In this document: positions 18,624-28,426 of the stretch, piece after piece
How the letters are laid out: each line of letters starts with the position of its first letter
How positions within the stretch are numbered: position 1 is the stretch's first letter
NCBI RefSeq assembly: GCF_002777975.1
Contig: NZ_NGVS01000033.1
Span: forward strand, 372,001 to 436,000
Source: Shewanella carassii
GTDB lineage: Bacteria > Pseudomonadota > Gammaproteobacteria > Enterobacterales > Shewanellaceae
Reading direction: 5' to 3'
DNA: 64,000 nucleotides
Translations under genes and position numbers: made by a program
Notes under the pieces: model-generated
What the model was told of the DNA's origin: nothing
What the model saw: the letters and a program-made list of their open reading frames with translations, nothing else
Database searches by the model: none

Positions 18624-20380
18624 TCTTGCTCCTTGGCGGGTGGCGTTGGGGCATCAACAGCCGCTTTATTGCTGTGGCCTATGTTGGCAAAGGCGATACC
18701 GCCGAAAGGCGTCAGGCTGGTTTCGGTCACGCTGGCATTTTTCAGCGCCATACGTTTGGCATGGGCCAGACTCACCAACGGCATATCCTGTGCCAAAATC
18801 GCCTCGGCCTGGTGGTACAGCAAACTGCGGCTTTCTCTGTCTGTCACGCTTCTGGCTTGGTTGAGCAGGGCGTCAAACTTGGGGTTACACCAGCGGGAAC
18901 GGTTGTTGTTGGAGGCGATGGAACCACAACTGAGCAAGGGGGTGAAGAAGTTATCCGGATCGCTGTTGTCGGCGTTCCAGCCGATAAGCACAGAGTCATA
19001 GTCACTGCGCGCCAGTTTTTGAGTGAACACACTCCAATCGTAGTTGACGATATTGACCTTGACACCTATGGTCGCTAAATCGGCCTGGATCAGCTCGGCG
19101 GTCTTTAGCGCATTGGGGTTGTATATTCGTGCCACGGGCATAGCCCAGATATCCAGTTCCAATTTATCTATACCGGCTTCATCCAGCAGCGCCCTGGCTT
19201 TATCAGGAGCATATTCATAGCTCTTGGCCGAGTCGGAATAGGCCCAGGAGGAGGGGGGTAAAATCCCCGTTGCCTCGATGGCCGTATCCTGATAAACCGC
19301 TCTGAGCAGATTTTGTTTGTCGATGGCGTAGGCCAGCGCCCGTCTGACCCTGACATCATTAAACGGCGGTTTTTGGGTGTTGAAGGCCCAATAGGCCACG
19401 TTCATTCCCGGGCGGCTCTCCAAAACCAGGTTGTCATGCTGTTCAATAACCGGTAACTCACCGGCCTTGGGCAAGGCCGAGACGCTGCAATCACCGGTGA
19501 TCAGCTTGGCCAGACGGGTGGTGCTTCGCGGTGTGATATCGAACACCAGCATTTCAGACTGCGGCATATTGCCCCAGTAACCGGGGTGGCGCCGATAGCG
19601 GATATATTCATTCTTAACGTATTGCACCAGCATGAAGGGGCCTGTTCCTACCGGCTGGTTGTCTAACTGTTGTGGGCTGCCTTTGGCGAGAAGCTGATCG
19701 GCATACTCTTTGGAGAGGATCACCGCAAAGTCGGTGGCCAAGTTGGACAGGAATGAGGCATCGGGCTGGGTGAGTTCAAACCTGACTCGGTATTCGCTCA
19801 GTTTACTGATGGATTTTATCAGCCCGGCAAGGTCTATGCTTTGGAAGAAGGGATAACCATCCTGAGCTACCTCATGGAAAGGGTGCTGTTTGTCTATGAT
19901 GCGATTGAAGCTGAACAGCACATCATCCGCATTGAAATGCCGACTGGGGTGAAAGTAGGGCAGATCGTGAAACTGGGTGCCTTGGCGCAGCTCAAACTCA
20001 TAACTGAGGCCGTCTTCACTTATTTGCCACTCGGTTGCCAGTGCCGGGATGATATCGCCGCTCTCAGGATCATAATCCACCAGACGACTGTAAATCTGGT
20101 GCGAGGTGGCATCGATAGTGGTTCCCGAGGTCACCAGCTGCGGGTTAAACGACTCGGGATTGCCCTCGGAGCAGTATACCAGGCCGGACGGCACTTTCTG
20201 TTGACCACAGCCGCCAAGCAGCATTGTCAGAGCCAGGCCGGTCAGTATGCTTCCGGTCAGCGTCAGGCGCCGGCATGAGCGGAATAAACGCCCAGTGGCA
20301 AGGCTTCCGTAGAGCTTGCTCCTGGAGACTTGCGCCATTGCATCAGAGACTCGCCCGGGGCGTAACGTCAGCAGATTCAT
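18620..20380 (-). CDS. sapA: Periplasmic peptide-binding (lipo)protein SapA
   Basis: This is the solute-binding component (family 5, like DppA/OppA), reported in enteric bacteria to bind antimicrobial peptides. The 586 residues include a long N-terminal region. A hydrophobic segment ending in LLGGC (about residue 58) then fits a lipoprotein signal, so the protein is probably membrane-tethered. The binding-protein core shows the family's GTGPF and RxxRRALAYAIDK segments. No good ribosome-binding site precedes the first ATG; an ATG at 20338 would shorten the unusual leader. First gene of sapABCDF, 70 bases after pspF on the same strand. Confidence 0.87.
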   Translation of the reverse strand: MNLLTLRPGRVSDAMAQVSRSKLYGSLATGRLFRSCRRLTLTGSILTGLALTMLLGGCGQQKVPSGLVYCSEGNPESFNPQLVTSGTTIDATSHQIYSRLVDYDPESGDIIPALATEWQISEDGLSYEFELRQGTQFHDLPYFHPSRHFNADDVLFSFNRIIDKQHPFHEVAQDGYPFFQSIDLAGLIKSISKLSEYRVRFELTQPDASFLSNLATDFAVILSKEYADQLLAKGSPQQLDNQPVGTGPFMLVQYVKNEYIRYRRHPGYWGNMPQSEMLVFDITPRSTTRLAKLITGDCSVSALPKAGELPVIEQHDNLVLESRPGMNVAYWAFNTQKPPFNDVRVRRALAYAIDKQNLLRAVYQDTAIEATGILPPSSWAYSDSAKSYEYAPDKARALLDEAGIDKLELDIWAMPVARIYNPNALKTAELIQADLATIGVKVNIVNYDWSVFTQKLARSDYDSVLIGWNADNSDPDNFFTPLLSCGSIASNNNRSRWCNPKFDALLNQARSVTDRESRSLLYHQAEAILAQDMPLVSLAHAKRMALKNASVTETSLTPFGGIAFANIGHSNKAAVDAPTPPAKEQE

Positions 20381-20450
20381 TGCAAAATCGTTAGTTATTC
20401 AGATGTTGACCGAACATTTTAGCAGTGCAGCCGTTACCTGGGCAATCGGC

Positions 20451-21533
20451 TTATGCCTTATCGAGCAAATTGTATTTTTTCAGTATGCCTCTGAGCTGAT
20501 GGTAGCTAAGTCCCAGTAGTTCGGCGGTTTTCTTTTGATTGAACTGGCTGGCACTGAGCGCACGTTGAATCAGGTCGGTCTCGAAGTCTTCACAGCACTG
20601 TTTGAAGTCCACCGGGAACTGTATCTGGTTTGCCGAAGGTTCCGGACTATCGTTTGTCGGTGCGGCGGCACTGCCGGCAAGGACTTGATTGTCAACTTCT
20701 TCAGCAGTCGCTAACTGGCGATTATGAGTCTTGACCCGCTTGGTGGGTCGGTAGGGCGAGGCAAAAGGGTCGAGCACTATGTTCTCAATCGGTTCGGGGT
20801 TATGACCATGGCGATAGACGCTGCGCTCTATGGCATTTTTAAGCTCCCGAATATTACCCGGCCAGTTGTGATCCATCATGGTCGCCACGGCTGCGGCGGC
20901 AAAACCGGTAAACAGCTCCAGCTTGAGCTGACGCGCCATCCCCACGGCAAAGTATTCGGCCAATGGCAGAATATCTTCCCGGCGGCAGCGCAGCGGCGGC
21001 AGGGTGATCACATCAAACGCCAAACGGTCGAGCAGATCGGCTCGAAACTCGCCAGCTTCCGCCAGACTGGGTAAGTCTTCATTGGCGGCGCAGATTAGGC
21101 GGACATCGGCATTGAGGGTCTTGCTGCCGCCCACCCTTTCATATTCACCATATTCAATGACCCGCAGCAGCTTCTCCTGAATGAGGCCGGACGTATTGGC
21201 CAGTTCATCGAGAAACAGGGTGCCGCCGTCGGCGCGCTCGAAGCGGCCTTCATGACGCCCCTTGGCGCCGGTAAATGCGCCGGACTCATGGCCAAACAGT
21301 TCACTTTCCAGTAGATTTTCACTTAGAGAGGAACAATTGAGTTTGATAAAACTCTGATCCCAGCGCTGGGAAAGATAGTGCAGACGTTCGGCTATCAGCT
21401 CTTTACCCGTCCCCCGCTCGCCTATGATAAGCACAGGTTTGGACAGAGGTGCGATTTGGGAAACGTGCTCCAACACCTCCAACAGGGCATTGGATTGACC
21501 GATAAGGTTGTCTTGTTGATAGGGATTGGCCAC
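20451..21533 (-). CDS. pspF: Phage-shock operon sigma-54 activator PspF
   Basis: This enhancer-binding AAA+ ATPase activates sigma-54 RNA polymerase at pspA and is held in check by PspA. The 360 residues open directly with the AAA+ domain and no receiver domain, as in PspF. Walker A is GERGTGKE (about residues 38-45), the sigma-54 contact loop GAFTGA is at about residue 87, Walker B is GGTLFLDE, and a Fis-type HTH lies at the end (KTAELLGLSYHQLRGIL). It is divergent from pspA over an AT-rich 179-base region, which would contain its enhancer sites. Confidence 0.95.
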   Translation of the reverse strand: MANPYQQDNLIGQSNALLEVLEHVSQIAPLSKPVLIIGERGTGKELIAERLHYLSQRWDQSFIKLNCSSLSENLLESELFGHESGAFTGAKGRHEGRFERADGGTLFLDELANTSGLIQEKLLRVIEYGEYERVGGSKTLNADVRLICAANEDLPSLAEAGEFRADLLDRLAFDVITLPPLRCRREDILPLAEYFAVGMARQLKLELFTGFAAAAVATMMDHNWPGNIRELKNAIERSVYRHGHNPEPIENIVLDPFASPYRPTKRVKTHNRQLATAEEVDNQVLAGSAAAPTNDSPEPSANQIQFPVDFKQCCEDFETDLIQRALSASQFNQKKTAELLGLSYHQLRGILKKYNLLDKA

Positions 21534-21653
21534 GATAACAGTTAGTCTTAAACGCTAATAATTGGTGAAAATCATAATATGCGGGTAGGTTAAATAAATA
21601 AAGTAAAAGTTAAGTTTTATATTATATCATTGATAATGTTGATAAATTAAAAG

Positions 21654-21670
21654 TTGGCACGGGATCTGTA
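21654..21670 (+). promoter_or_regulatory. Sigma-54 promoter of pspA
   Basis: The 17 bases TTGGCACGGGATCTGTA match the sigma-54 consensus YTGGCACGrNNNTTGCW at all fixed positions except two in the -12 element. The GG of the -24 box is intact. The site lies 42 bases before the pspA start codon and beside the divergent activator gene pspF, which is the regulator expected to act here. Confidence 0.88.
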
Positions 21671-21712
21671 TTACAAGAACCGAGACCCACAATAAATGTA
21701 GAGGACAGGATT

Positions 21713-22396
21713 ATGGGAATTTTCACACGTTTTGCCGACATCATTAATGCCAACATCAGTGCCTTGCTGGACAAGGCGGAAGATCCGGAAAAAATGGTGC
21801 GCCTGATCATTCAGGAAATGGAAGATACCCTGGTTGAAGTACGTTCTACTTCGGCTAAAGTATTGGCAGAGAAGAAAGAGTTGCTCCGCCGTATTGGCAA
21901 AGTGCAGCTTCAGGTGCAGGATTGGCAGGAAAAGGCCGAGCTGGCACTGACCAAAGACAGGGAAGATCTGGCCAAGGCCGCGTTGGTTGAAAAGCAAAAA
22001 GCCGCAGCGCTGGCGCAAACTTTGGAGCAAGAGCTCGAGGTAGTTGAAGAGCATATCGCCCGCCTGAAAGAGGAAGTGGGTCAACTGCAGGAAAAGCTGG
22101 CCGATGCCAAGGCTCGCCAGAAGACCATCATAATGCGCAAGCAAACCGCTTCTTCACGCCTGGAAGTGAAAAAGCAGCTGGATTCCAGCAAAATCGACAA
22201 TGCCATGCTCAAGTTTGAACAGTATGAGCGTCGCATCGAAGGGCTGGAGGCTGAAGTTGAGTCCTATGATCTGGGTGGCAAGAAGTCCAGTCTGGAAGAG
22301 GAATTTGCGGCACTCAAGGCCGAAGATTCTGTCAGCGCCGAGCTGGAAGCCTTGAAGGCCAAGGTGAAGGGCGATAGCGCCAAAACCAAAAAATAA
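21713..22396 (+). CDS. pspA: Phage shock protein A (PspA/IM30)
   Basis: This peripheral membrane protein stabilises a stressed inner membrane and inhibits PspF. The 227 residues are almost wholly coiled coil, starting with the amphipathic helix MGIFTRFADIINANISALL and followed by the conserved EDPEKMVRLIIQEME. The length is standard (E. coli has 222). A good RBS (GAGGACAGGATT) precedes the ATG. First gene of pspABC, driven by the sigma-54 promoter just upstream. Confidence 0.97.
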   Translation: MGIFTRFADIINANISALLDKAEDPEKMVRLIIQEMEDTLVEVRSTSAKVLAEKKELLRRIGKVQLQVQDWQEKAELALTKDREDLAKAALVEKQKAAALAQTLEQELEVVEEHIARLKEEVGQLQEKLADAKARQKTIIMRKQTASSRLEVKKQLDSSKIDNAMLKFEQYERRIEGLEAEVESYDLGGKKSSLEEEFAALKAEDSVSAELEALKAKVKGDSAKTKK

Positions 22397-22416
22397 TACA
22401 GACTCAGAGGTGATTT

Positions 22417-22650
22417 ATGGATATGGACTTACTGCTGGCACCCCTGATTATCTTCATGATCTTTGTGGCGCCAATCTGGTTGATTCTGCATTACCGCAGT
22501 AAACGTCAGGTGAGCCAGGGGCTTACCGAGGCAGAGTTCAAACAGCTTAACGACTTGATAGACACAGCTGACAAGATGGGCCAAAGGATTGAAACACTGG
22601 AAGCCATCCTGGATGCCGAGTCCCCGGAATGGAGGCAACGTCATGACTGA
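22417..22650 (+). CDS. pspB: Phage shock protein B
   Basis: This small inner-membrane sensor works with PspC to relieve PspF inhibition. The 77 residues form one membrane helix (about 4-25) and a cytosolic helix with the WRQR end typical of PspB. It lies 20 bases after pspA, and its end overlaps the pspC start by eight bases. Confidence 0.93.
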   Translation: MDMDLLLAPLIIFMIFVAPIWLILHYRSKRQVSQGLTEAEFKQLNDLIDTADKMGQRIETLEAILDAESPEWRQRHD

Positions 22651-23032
22651 ATCAGGCAAGCGTACTCTTTACCGCATTCCCCAGCAAAGGAAGATAGCCG
22701 GGGTCTGTGCCGGGGTAGCCGAGTACTTTAATCTGGAACCTTGGTTGGTTCGGGTCGCTACAGTTTCAATCCTTTTACTCGGTGGCTATGGAATGGTGAT
22801 TATCACCTATCTGCTGCTGTGGATGATACTGGATGTCAAACCTTGGACAGCCAAAGACACCCATAAGGACATTGGGGTCAAGAAAAAGGTCTGGCAAGCC
22901 GGGGAGCCCGCCGGGCAAGCGCTCAGAGATGTAAGCAATCGCTTTCAATCGCTGGAGCATAGGCTCAGGGCACTCGAACAACATGTCACCTCTGAGCAAT
23001 TCGAGTTGAAAAGACAGTTCAACAACCTATAA
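22643..23032 (+). CDS. pspC: Phage shock protein C
   Basis: This is the membrane partner of PspB. The 129 residues have the PspC domain: a cytosolic YRIPQQRKIAGVCAGVAEYF segment, a membrane helix at about 36-60, and a C-terminal predicted coiled coil. The ATG at 22643 follows GGAGG by seven bases. It closes the pspABC operon; no pspD or pspE is seen. Confidence 0.93.
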   Translation: MTESGKRTLYRIPQQRKIAGVCAGVAEYFNLEPWLVRVATVSILLLGGYGMVIITYLLLWMILDVKPWTAKDTHKDIGVKKKVWQAGEPAGQALRDVSNRFQSLEHRLRALEQHVTSEQFELKRQFNNL

Positions 23033-23086
23033 ATCCTTGTTCAAGGGGCGGTGCTTACCGCCCCGTTTGTTTGTATCAGGAGAATT

Positions 23087-24523
23087 ATGGCAAGCGTCAG
23101 GCAAGAGTTCGGCAAACTCAAACACAAAACTCGTGAGTTGGCACAGCGCACCACAGACAGGCATCTTAGGTTGGCGGTTACCGGCCTTTCCGGCGCCGGC
23201 AAGACGGCCTTCATTACCGCGCTGGTGGATAGACTGTTGCGCGCAGGCACCGAGCCTGATGGCAGGGGCTTACCCCTATTTCAGGTGTGCCGCGACGGAC
23301 GGTTACTCGGGGTAAGGCGGGAGCTGCAGCCGGATTTGACCATAGCCAGTTTTGATTTTGATGCGGCGATTGCCAGTTTGACCGCGGCTAGGCCCTGTTG
23401 GCCGGCATCGACCCGCAGCATCAGTGAGCTGCGGCTGACGCTCAAATATGTGCCTACCAAAGGGATGTTGGCAAAATTGGCCGACAGCGCCAAGCTGCAT
23501 CTGGACATAGTCGATTATCCCGGGGAGTGGTTGCTGGATTTGCCCATGTTGAGCCAGGACTTTAACCGCTGGTCTGAAACCCGCTTTGCCCGGCAATCAA
23601 CCCTGGAATCCTCGCCTCTTTACCCTAAATTTGCTGCGGCGCTGGCGACGCTGGATTTGTACGCCGATGCCGACGATCAGGCGCTGGCCGCCATTGCCGA
23701 AAGTTATCGGTTACTACTGCTGGATCTGGTGCATCAACAGGGGTTTTATCAGGCACAGCCGGGGAGAATGTTGCTGCCCGGAGAGCTGGCCGGTACGCCA
23801 CTTTTGGCCTTTTTTCCCCTGTTACCTGAGCAACTCAAAGACAAGCAGCAACTGGCATCGGCCGGACGTCGCAGTAATTATCAGGTGCTCAGGCACAGAT
23901 ATCAGCAATATCTGGCCAAGGTGGTCAAGCCCTTCTACCAGGAGTATTTTGCCGGTTTCGATCGTCAGTTAATTCTGGTGGATTGTTTCAGCGCCCTTAA
24001 TCGTGGCAAGGCGCAGTTTGAAGATATGGCCGAAGCTCTCAATGCCATCAGCGCCAGCTTCCAGTATGGGCAGTCCAATTTGCTGCGACGTTTGTTTGCT
24101 CCCCGAATAGATACTCTGCTGTTTGCCGCCAGTAAAGTCGATCAGGTGACCCGGGATCAGCAGGGCAATGTGTTGTCACTGCTCAGCGCCATGTTGGCAC
24201 CCAGTCGGCAGCAGGCCGGATTTGCCGGCAGTCGGGTGGAAACCATGGCTATCAGCGCCATCAAGGCGACTCGTCACGGTATGGTCAAAGATGCCGATGG
24301 CGTGGAGGTGGAAGTGGTCTGTGGCCGGCGCATGAGCGATGGTCAGAAGGTGACCCTGTATCCGGGCGAGGTGCCAAGAGCCTTGCCTGAAAAAGCGTTC
24401 TGGCAAAGGCAGGGATTTCATTTCTGTGAGTTTGCGCCGCCCGACAGCCAACCTGAACAAGGCTATGAACATATCCGGCTCGATCATCTGCTGGAGTTTC
24501 TTTTGGGCGACAAGTTGAGGTAA
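23087..24523 (+). CDS. ycjX: YcjX-family ATP/GTP-binding protein (DUF463)
   Basis: This Psp-associated nucleotide-binding protein has no clear function. The 478 residues have a P-loop near the N-terminus (GLSGAGKTAF), a DYPGEW motif that serves as the switch/Walker B equivalent, and LVDCFSALN further on. The ATG at 23087 follows AGGAG by four bases; earlier in-frame starts add a hydrophobic stretch not expected for YcjX. It follows pspC closely and is followed by ycjF three bases later, matching the common psp-ycjX-ycjF linkage. Confidence 0.92.
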   Translation: MASVRQEFGKLKHKTRELAQRTTDRHLRLAVTGLSGAGKTAFITALVDRLLRAGTEPDGRGLPLFQVCRDGRLLGVRRELQPDLTIASFDFDAAIASLTAARPCWPASTRSISELRLTLKYVPTKGMLAKLADSAKLHLDIVDYPGEWLLDLPMLSQDFNRWSETRFARQSTLESSPLYPKFAAALATLDLYADADDQALAAIAESYRLLLLDLVHQQGFYQAQPGRMLLPGELAGTPLLAFFPLLPEQLKDKQQLASAGRRSNYQVLRHRYQQYLAKVVKPFYQEYFAGFDRQLILVDCFSALNRGKAQFEDMAEALNAISASFQYGQSNLLRRLFAPRIDTLLFAASKVDQVTRDQQGNVLSLLSAMLAPSRQQAGFAGSRVETMAISAIKATRHGMVKDADGVEVEVVCGRRMSDGQKVTLYPGEVPRALPEKAFWQRQGFHFCEFAPPDSQPEQGYEHIRLDHLLEFLLGDKLR

Positions 24524-24526
24524 GTC

Positions 24527-25660
24527 GTGGCAAAACACAGTTCAGAAAAGCATGTTGATAATGCTGCCGGCAACGGCAGTCACGCTGATGAGGCGCTAAC
24601 CACAGAGTTGGCGCCGCAAAGAATTTTCAGTCATCAGCCGGAATCCGCCGCCGAATTGGCCGCGGCCAAGGATTTCCAAGGCGATGGTTTTGTTGAATAC
24701 CCCACAGAAGCCGAACTGGAACAAGTGCTGAGTGCACAGCCCAAGGCGGATCAACTCATCTCCCTCAAGCCCAAACGCTGGTCTTGGTTGGCGCGTTTGG
24801 CCTTGTTGGGCGTGATGGCGGCGGTCGTGGTGCAGACACTGCTCGGTCTTGTCGATGCCTGGCGCGACAGCCCTTGGCTGTTTGGTTTTTACAGCCTGGT
24901 GCTTGCTTTGGTGCTGGCCTGGGTAGGCAAGCTTTGTTTCGGGGAATGGCGCAAACTCAAACGCCTGCGCCAGGTGGAAGATACCCAGCAAACCGGGCAA
25001 CGCCTGCTCGGCAGTATGCAGATGGGCGAAGCGCGCGATTTTATCTATGGTATTTGCAAGCAGATGCCCAAGGGGCCGGAACAGGACAGGCTGCAGTCGC
25101 TGCTGAATCCGGAGCAGAATGACGCCGAGCAGTTGCAGCTGTTTGATCAGGTAGTGCTGACCGAGCGTGACAAGGTTGGTATGAAGCTGGTGCGCCGTTA
25201 TGCGGCCGAATCGGCCCTATTGTTGGCGGCCAGCCCGCTGGCGGTACTGGATATGGCGCTGATCCTCTGGCGTAATCAGAAGATGATCCAGGATATCGCC
25301 CGCTGTTATGGGGTAGAGCTGGGTTATTGGAGCCGTATTCGGCTGATCCGCGGGATCCTGGTTAATATTCTCTATGCCGGCACCACAGAGCTTGCCACCG
25401 ACTTGGGCACCCAATTGCTGTCGGTAGAGATGTCCGGCAAGCTTTCGGCGCGGCTCGGTCAGGGACTGGGGGGCGGTTTGTTGACGGCGAGACTTGGCTA
25501 TCAGGCGATGGCGCTTTGTCGGCCGCTGGCATTTTCCAGTGCCAGCAAGCCCAAACTGTCGCGGATCCACAAAGAACTCCTGTTGGAGCTGAAGGATTTT
25601 TCCGCTTCTGTGCTGGTGAGGAAATCAGAGCGTAACAAAGATTTTACAACCAAGGAGTAA
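24527..25660 (+). CDS. ycjF: YcjF-family inner-membrane protein (DUF697)
   Basis: This membrane protein is linked to the Psp response. It starts with GTG, preceded by GAGG. The 377 residues have a variable charged N-terminus of about 85 residues and two adjacent membrane helices at about 86-140. The C-terminal DUF697-like region has the conserved RNQKMIQDIARCYGVELGYWSR segment. It lies three bases after ycjX, so it is translationally coupled. Confidence 0.9.
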   Translation: MAKHSSEKHVDNAAGNGSHADEALTTELAPQRIFSHQPESAAELAAAKDFQGDGFVEYPTEAELEQVLSAQPKADQLISLKPKRWSWLARLALLGVMAAVVVQTLLGLVDAWRDSPWLFGFYSLVLALVLAWVGKLCFGEWRKLKRLRQVEDTQQTGQRLLGSMQMGEARDFIYGICKQMPKGPEQDRLQSLLNPEQNDAEQLQLFDQVVLTERDKVGMKLVRRYAAESALLLAASPLAVLDMALILWRNQKMIQDIARCYGVELGYWSRIRLIRGILVNILYAGTTELATDLGTQLLSVEMSGKLSARLGQGLGGGLLTARLGYQAMALCRPLAFSSASKPKLSRIHKELLLELKDFSASVLVRKSERNKDFTTKE

Positions 25661-25789
25661 TGATTTTTGCTTGCCGATTTGGGCAAGTCTTGCTGACTCA
25701 GTATGTTGGTGCCGGGACAACTGAATCATCCCGGGCGAGAAGCCGAATAATAATATAAGGGATGGTCGGACTGACATGGGGAGTTAAGC

Positions 25790-26983
25790 ATGCAACACAA
25801 GCAACCAAAAGCACTGCACTCAGCCACACTGGCTATTCATGGCGACCACTCGGGCGAGCCTTCCGGGGCATTGGTGTCGCCTTTATATCAGAGTGCCACC
25901 TTCTGTTTTGATACCGCCCAAAGCGGTGGTCGCCGCTTTGCCGGTGAAGAAGAGGGCTATATCTACACCCGCTTGGGTAACCCGACAGTTGCCGAGCTTG
26001 AGCGGCGTCTGGCGCTGCTTGAAGGCGCTGAAGCCGCTGCTGCTGCCGCGTCCGGCATGGGCGCGGTATCGGCGGCCTTGCTGGCATACTTGAGCTGTGG
26101 CGACCATCTGTTGGCTTCCTCGGCCGTCTATGGTTGCACTTTTTCATTGATGACAGAGCAGTTTGCCCGCTTCGGTATTGAAGTTTCTCTGGTGGATTTT
26201 GCCGATCTCGCGGCGGTCGAGGCGGCTATTCGTCCCAACACTCGGGTGATTTTTTGCGAAACCCCGGTGAATCCGCATCTGGCCGTATATGATATCCGTG
26301 CCATAGCTGCTATCGCCAAGCGCCATCAACTGACCAGCATAGTGGACAACACCTTTATGACCCCGCTGCTGCAACAGCCTCTGCAGTTGGGAATCGATCT
26401 TGTGGTTCACAGCGCCACCAAGTATCTCAATGGCCACGGCGATGTTATTGCCGGTATCATCTGTGGCTCACAGGCGGCGATAACGGCCATCAAGCAACAA
26501 CAGCTAAAAGATATTGGCGCCGTGCTATCGCCTTTCGATGCCTGGTTGATTTTGCGAGGCCTGAAAACCCTCTCGGTGCGACTCGAACGTCATTGTGATA
26601 ACGCCGAGCGCCTGGCGCAGTATCTCGAATCCCATCAAGCCGTGGCCAAGGTACATTATCCCGGGTTGGTTTCCCATCCGGGCCATCAGTTTATCGGCTC
26701 GCAGATGCGCAGGGCCGGTGGGGTGTTGGCGTTTGAGCTTAAGGCTGATTTGGAGCAGTCCATGGCCTTTGTCAATCGACTGGCACTGTTCAAAATTGCT
26801 GTGAGTCTGGGGGATTGTGAGTCGCTCATTCAGCACCCGGCGTCCATGACCCATTCACCCTATACCCAAGAGGCGCGTCTTAAAGCCGGCATTAGTGACA
26901 GCTTGCTGCGAATATCGGCCGGGCTCGAGGATGTGGATGACCTGATAGCCGATCTGGAGCAGGCACTGACAGTGATCAGTTAA
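25790..26983 (+). CDS. megL: Methionine gamma-lyase
   Basis: This PLP enzyme splits L-methionine into methanethiol, 2-oxobutyrate and ammonia. The 397-residue product belongs to the Cys/Met metabolism PLP family. It has YTRLGNPT, the PLP lysine in SATKYLNGHGD (about residue 210) and the substrate-side Cys in SAVYGCTFSL, the residue that separates methionine gamma-lyases from cystathionine lyases and synthases. The C-terminal QHPASMTHSPY segment is typical. It is monocistronic with its own terminator. A hairpin (CCGGGA/TCCCGG, 25712-25734) lies in the leader. Confidence 0.9.
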   Translation: MQHKQPKALHSATLAIHGDHSGEPSGALVSPLYQSATFCFDTAQSGGRRFAGEEEGYIYTRLGNPTVAELERRLALLEGAEAAAAAASGMGAVSAALLAYLSCGDHLLASSAVYGCTFSLMTEQFARFGIEVSLVDFADLAAVEAAIRPNTRVIFCETPVNPHLAVYDIRAIAAIAKRHQLTSIVDNTFMTPLLQQPLQLGIDLVVHSATKYLNGHGDVIAGIICGSQAAITAIKQQQLKDIGAVLSPFDAWLILRGLKTLSVRLERHCDNAERLAQYLESHQAVAKVHYPGLVSHPGHQFIGSQMRRAGGVLAFELKADLEQSMAFVNRLALFKIAVSLGDCESLIQHPASMTHSPYTQEARLKAGISDSLLRISAGLEDVDDLIADLEQALTVIS

Positions 26984-26988
26984 AAGAG

Positions 26989-27017
26989 ACAAGGCGAGCA
27001 TGGCTCGCCTTGTTTTT
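26989..27017 (+). terminator. Intrinsic terminator after megL
   Basis: Perfect 11-base stem ACAAGGCGAGC / GCTCGCCTTGT with a three-base loop, then a T run. It follows the megL stop codon by five bases and lies between convergent genes. Confidence 0.87.
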
Positions 27018-27031
27018 CGGGCTTGCGAGAA

Positions 27032-28426
27032 TCAAATGCCCCAGAAGGTGTGAGCTATGATATAGAGCACCAACATACTGATGACGTTGATGATTAAGCC
27101 TACGCGCATCATTTCAGATTGTTTGATATAACCGGAACCATAGACAATGGCATTGGGTGGTGTGGCCACCGGCAGCATAAAGGCGCAGGATGCCGAAATA
27201 CCTATGAGCACCGACAGCATTACGGGCGATAGCCCCAATGCTTCGGCGATAGCGGCAAACACAGGTACCAGCAGGGCGGCACTGGCGGTGTTACTGGCAA
27301 ACTCGGTCAGCATCACCACAAAGAAAATGACCGCGAACACGAACAACGACATATGGGTACTGCCGAAGATGTCCGTCATCCAGTGGGCCATGAAGACGCT
27401 GGTACCCGTGGCTTTCAGTACGGCACTCAGGGTCAGACCACCGCCGAACAGTATCAGTACCCCCCAATCGGTGGTTTTTTCTATCTTCTTCCAGCCAACC
27501 AAGCCAAGCCCTGCCAGCAAAACCACTGCAGAAAGCGCGACTATGGTGTCAAACTGGCTGATACCACCGAGCGCCTCTGACAGGGGCTTACTGAAGATCC
27601 AGCAGCAAACTGTGGCCAGGAAGATAAACAGAGTCAGTTTTCCTTGGAAATTCAGTTTTTGATCTTCGATATCTAGCTTACATTCCACCGACAGATCCGG
27701 TTTGAAATACAGATACAGGGCGATAAGCATGGTTGGCAACATCAAAGCCACGGTCAAGAGGCCAAACTCCAGCCAGTCGCTGAAGCTCAAGCCGGCCTGG
27801 GCAGCGGCAATGGCGTTTGGCGGACTGCCTACCAGAGTACCTATGCCACCAATGTTGGCCGAATAAGCGATACCCAGCAGCATAAAGACATAGGTGTTGT
27901 GCTGGCTCTCTTTATCCAGTTGCTGCAAGATCCCCAGTGCCAGAGGCAACATCATGGCCGCTGTGGCCGTGTTGCTGATCCACATAGACAGCAATGCGGT
28001 TACCCCGAACAGCATCATACAGGCGATGCTGAGTTTGCCTTTGGAAGCCAGTAATACTTTTTGGGCGATAAGGGTATCGATTTTTTGATGGTGCAGGGCA
28101 GCGGCCAAGACAAAGCCACCAAAAAACAAATAGATAATTGGGTTAGCAAAGTTGCTCATGGCAGCTTTGGTTTCAAACACACCAAAAGTCACTGCCAAAA
28201 CCGGAATGAGTATCGCTGTGATACTCAGGTGAATGGCTTCGGTAAGCCAGAGCACTGCGGCAAATACCAAAATAGACAGGCCGGTATTCACTCCGGGTTC
28301 AAAGGGTAAAAAGTTGTGCAGTACAAAAAGCAGCAGAATATCTGCCACCAAGATCAACATGTTACGTTGTTGGGTGCTCTTCTCTGTCTGCGAAGGGGGT
28401 AAGCTTTCCGTTTGTTCTAAAGACAT
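27032..28426 (-). CDS. DASS/SLC13-family sodium:carboxylate symporter
   Basis: This inner-membrane transporter is probably a Na+-coupled importer of C4-dicarboxylates or similar acids. The 464 residues form 11 or more hydrophobic helices with two SNT motifs (SNTATAAM and SNTASAAL). It also has the paired hairpin regions GTLVGSPPNAIAA and LPVATPPNAIVYG that form the ion and substrate site in this family. The ATG at 28426 follows GAGGAAG. The exact substrate cannot be read from sequence. A CRP-like site lies about 245 bases upstream. Confidence 0.88.
   Translation of the reverse strand: MSLEQTESLPPSQTEKSTQQRNMLILVADILLLFVLHNFLPFEPGVNTGLSILVFAAVLWLTEAIHLSITAILIPVLAVTFGVFETKAAMSNFANPIIYLFFGGFVLAAALHHQKIDTLIAQKVLLASKGKLSIACMMLFGVTALLSMWISNTATAAMMLPLALGILQQLDKESQHNTYVFMLLGIAYSANIGGIGTLVGSPPNAIAAAQAGLSFSDWLEFGLLTVALMLPTMLIALYLYFKPDLSVECKLDIEDQKLNFQGKLTLFIFLATVCCWIFSKPLSEALGGISQFDTIVALSAVVLLAGLGLVGWKKIEKTTDWGVLILFGGGLTLSAVLKATGTSVFMAHWMTDIFGSTHMSLFVFAVIFFVVMLTEFASNTASAALLVPVFAAIAEALGLSPVMLSVLIGISASCAFMLPVATPPNAIVYGSGYIKQSEMMRVGLIINVISMLVLYIIAHTFWGI

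Noticed and set aside
22417..23032. pspD/pspE after pspC
   Set aside because: The next gene starts directly with ycjX and no small rhodanese or PspD-like frame is present.
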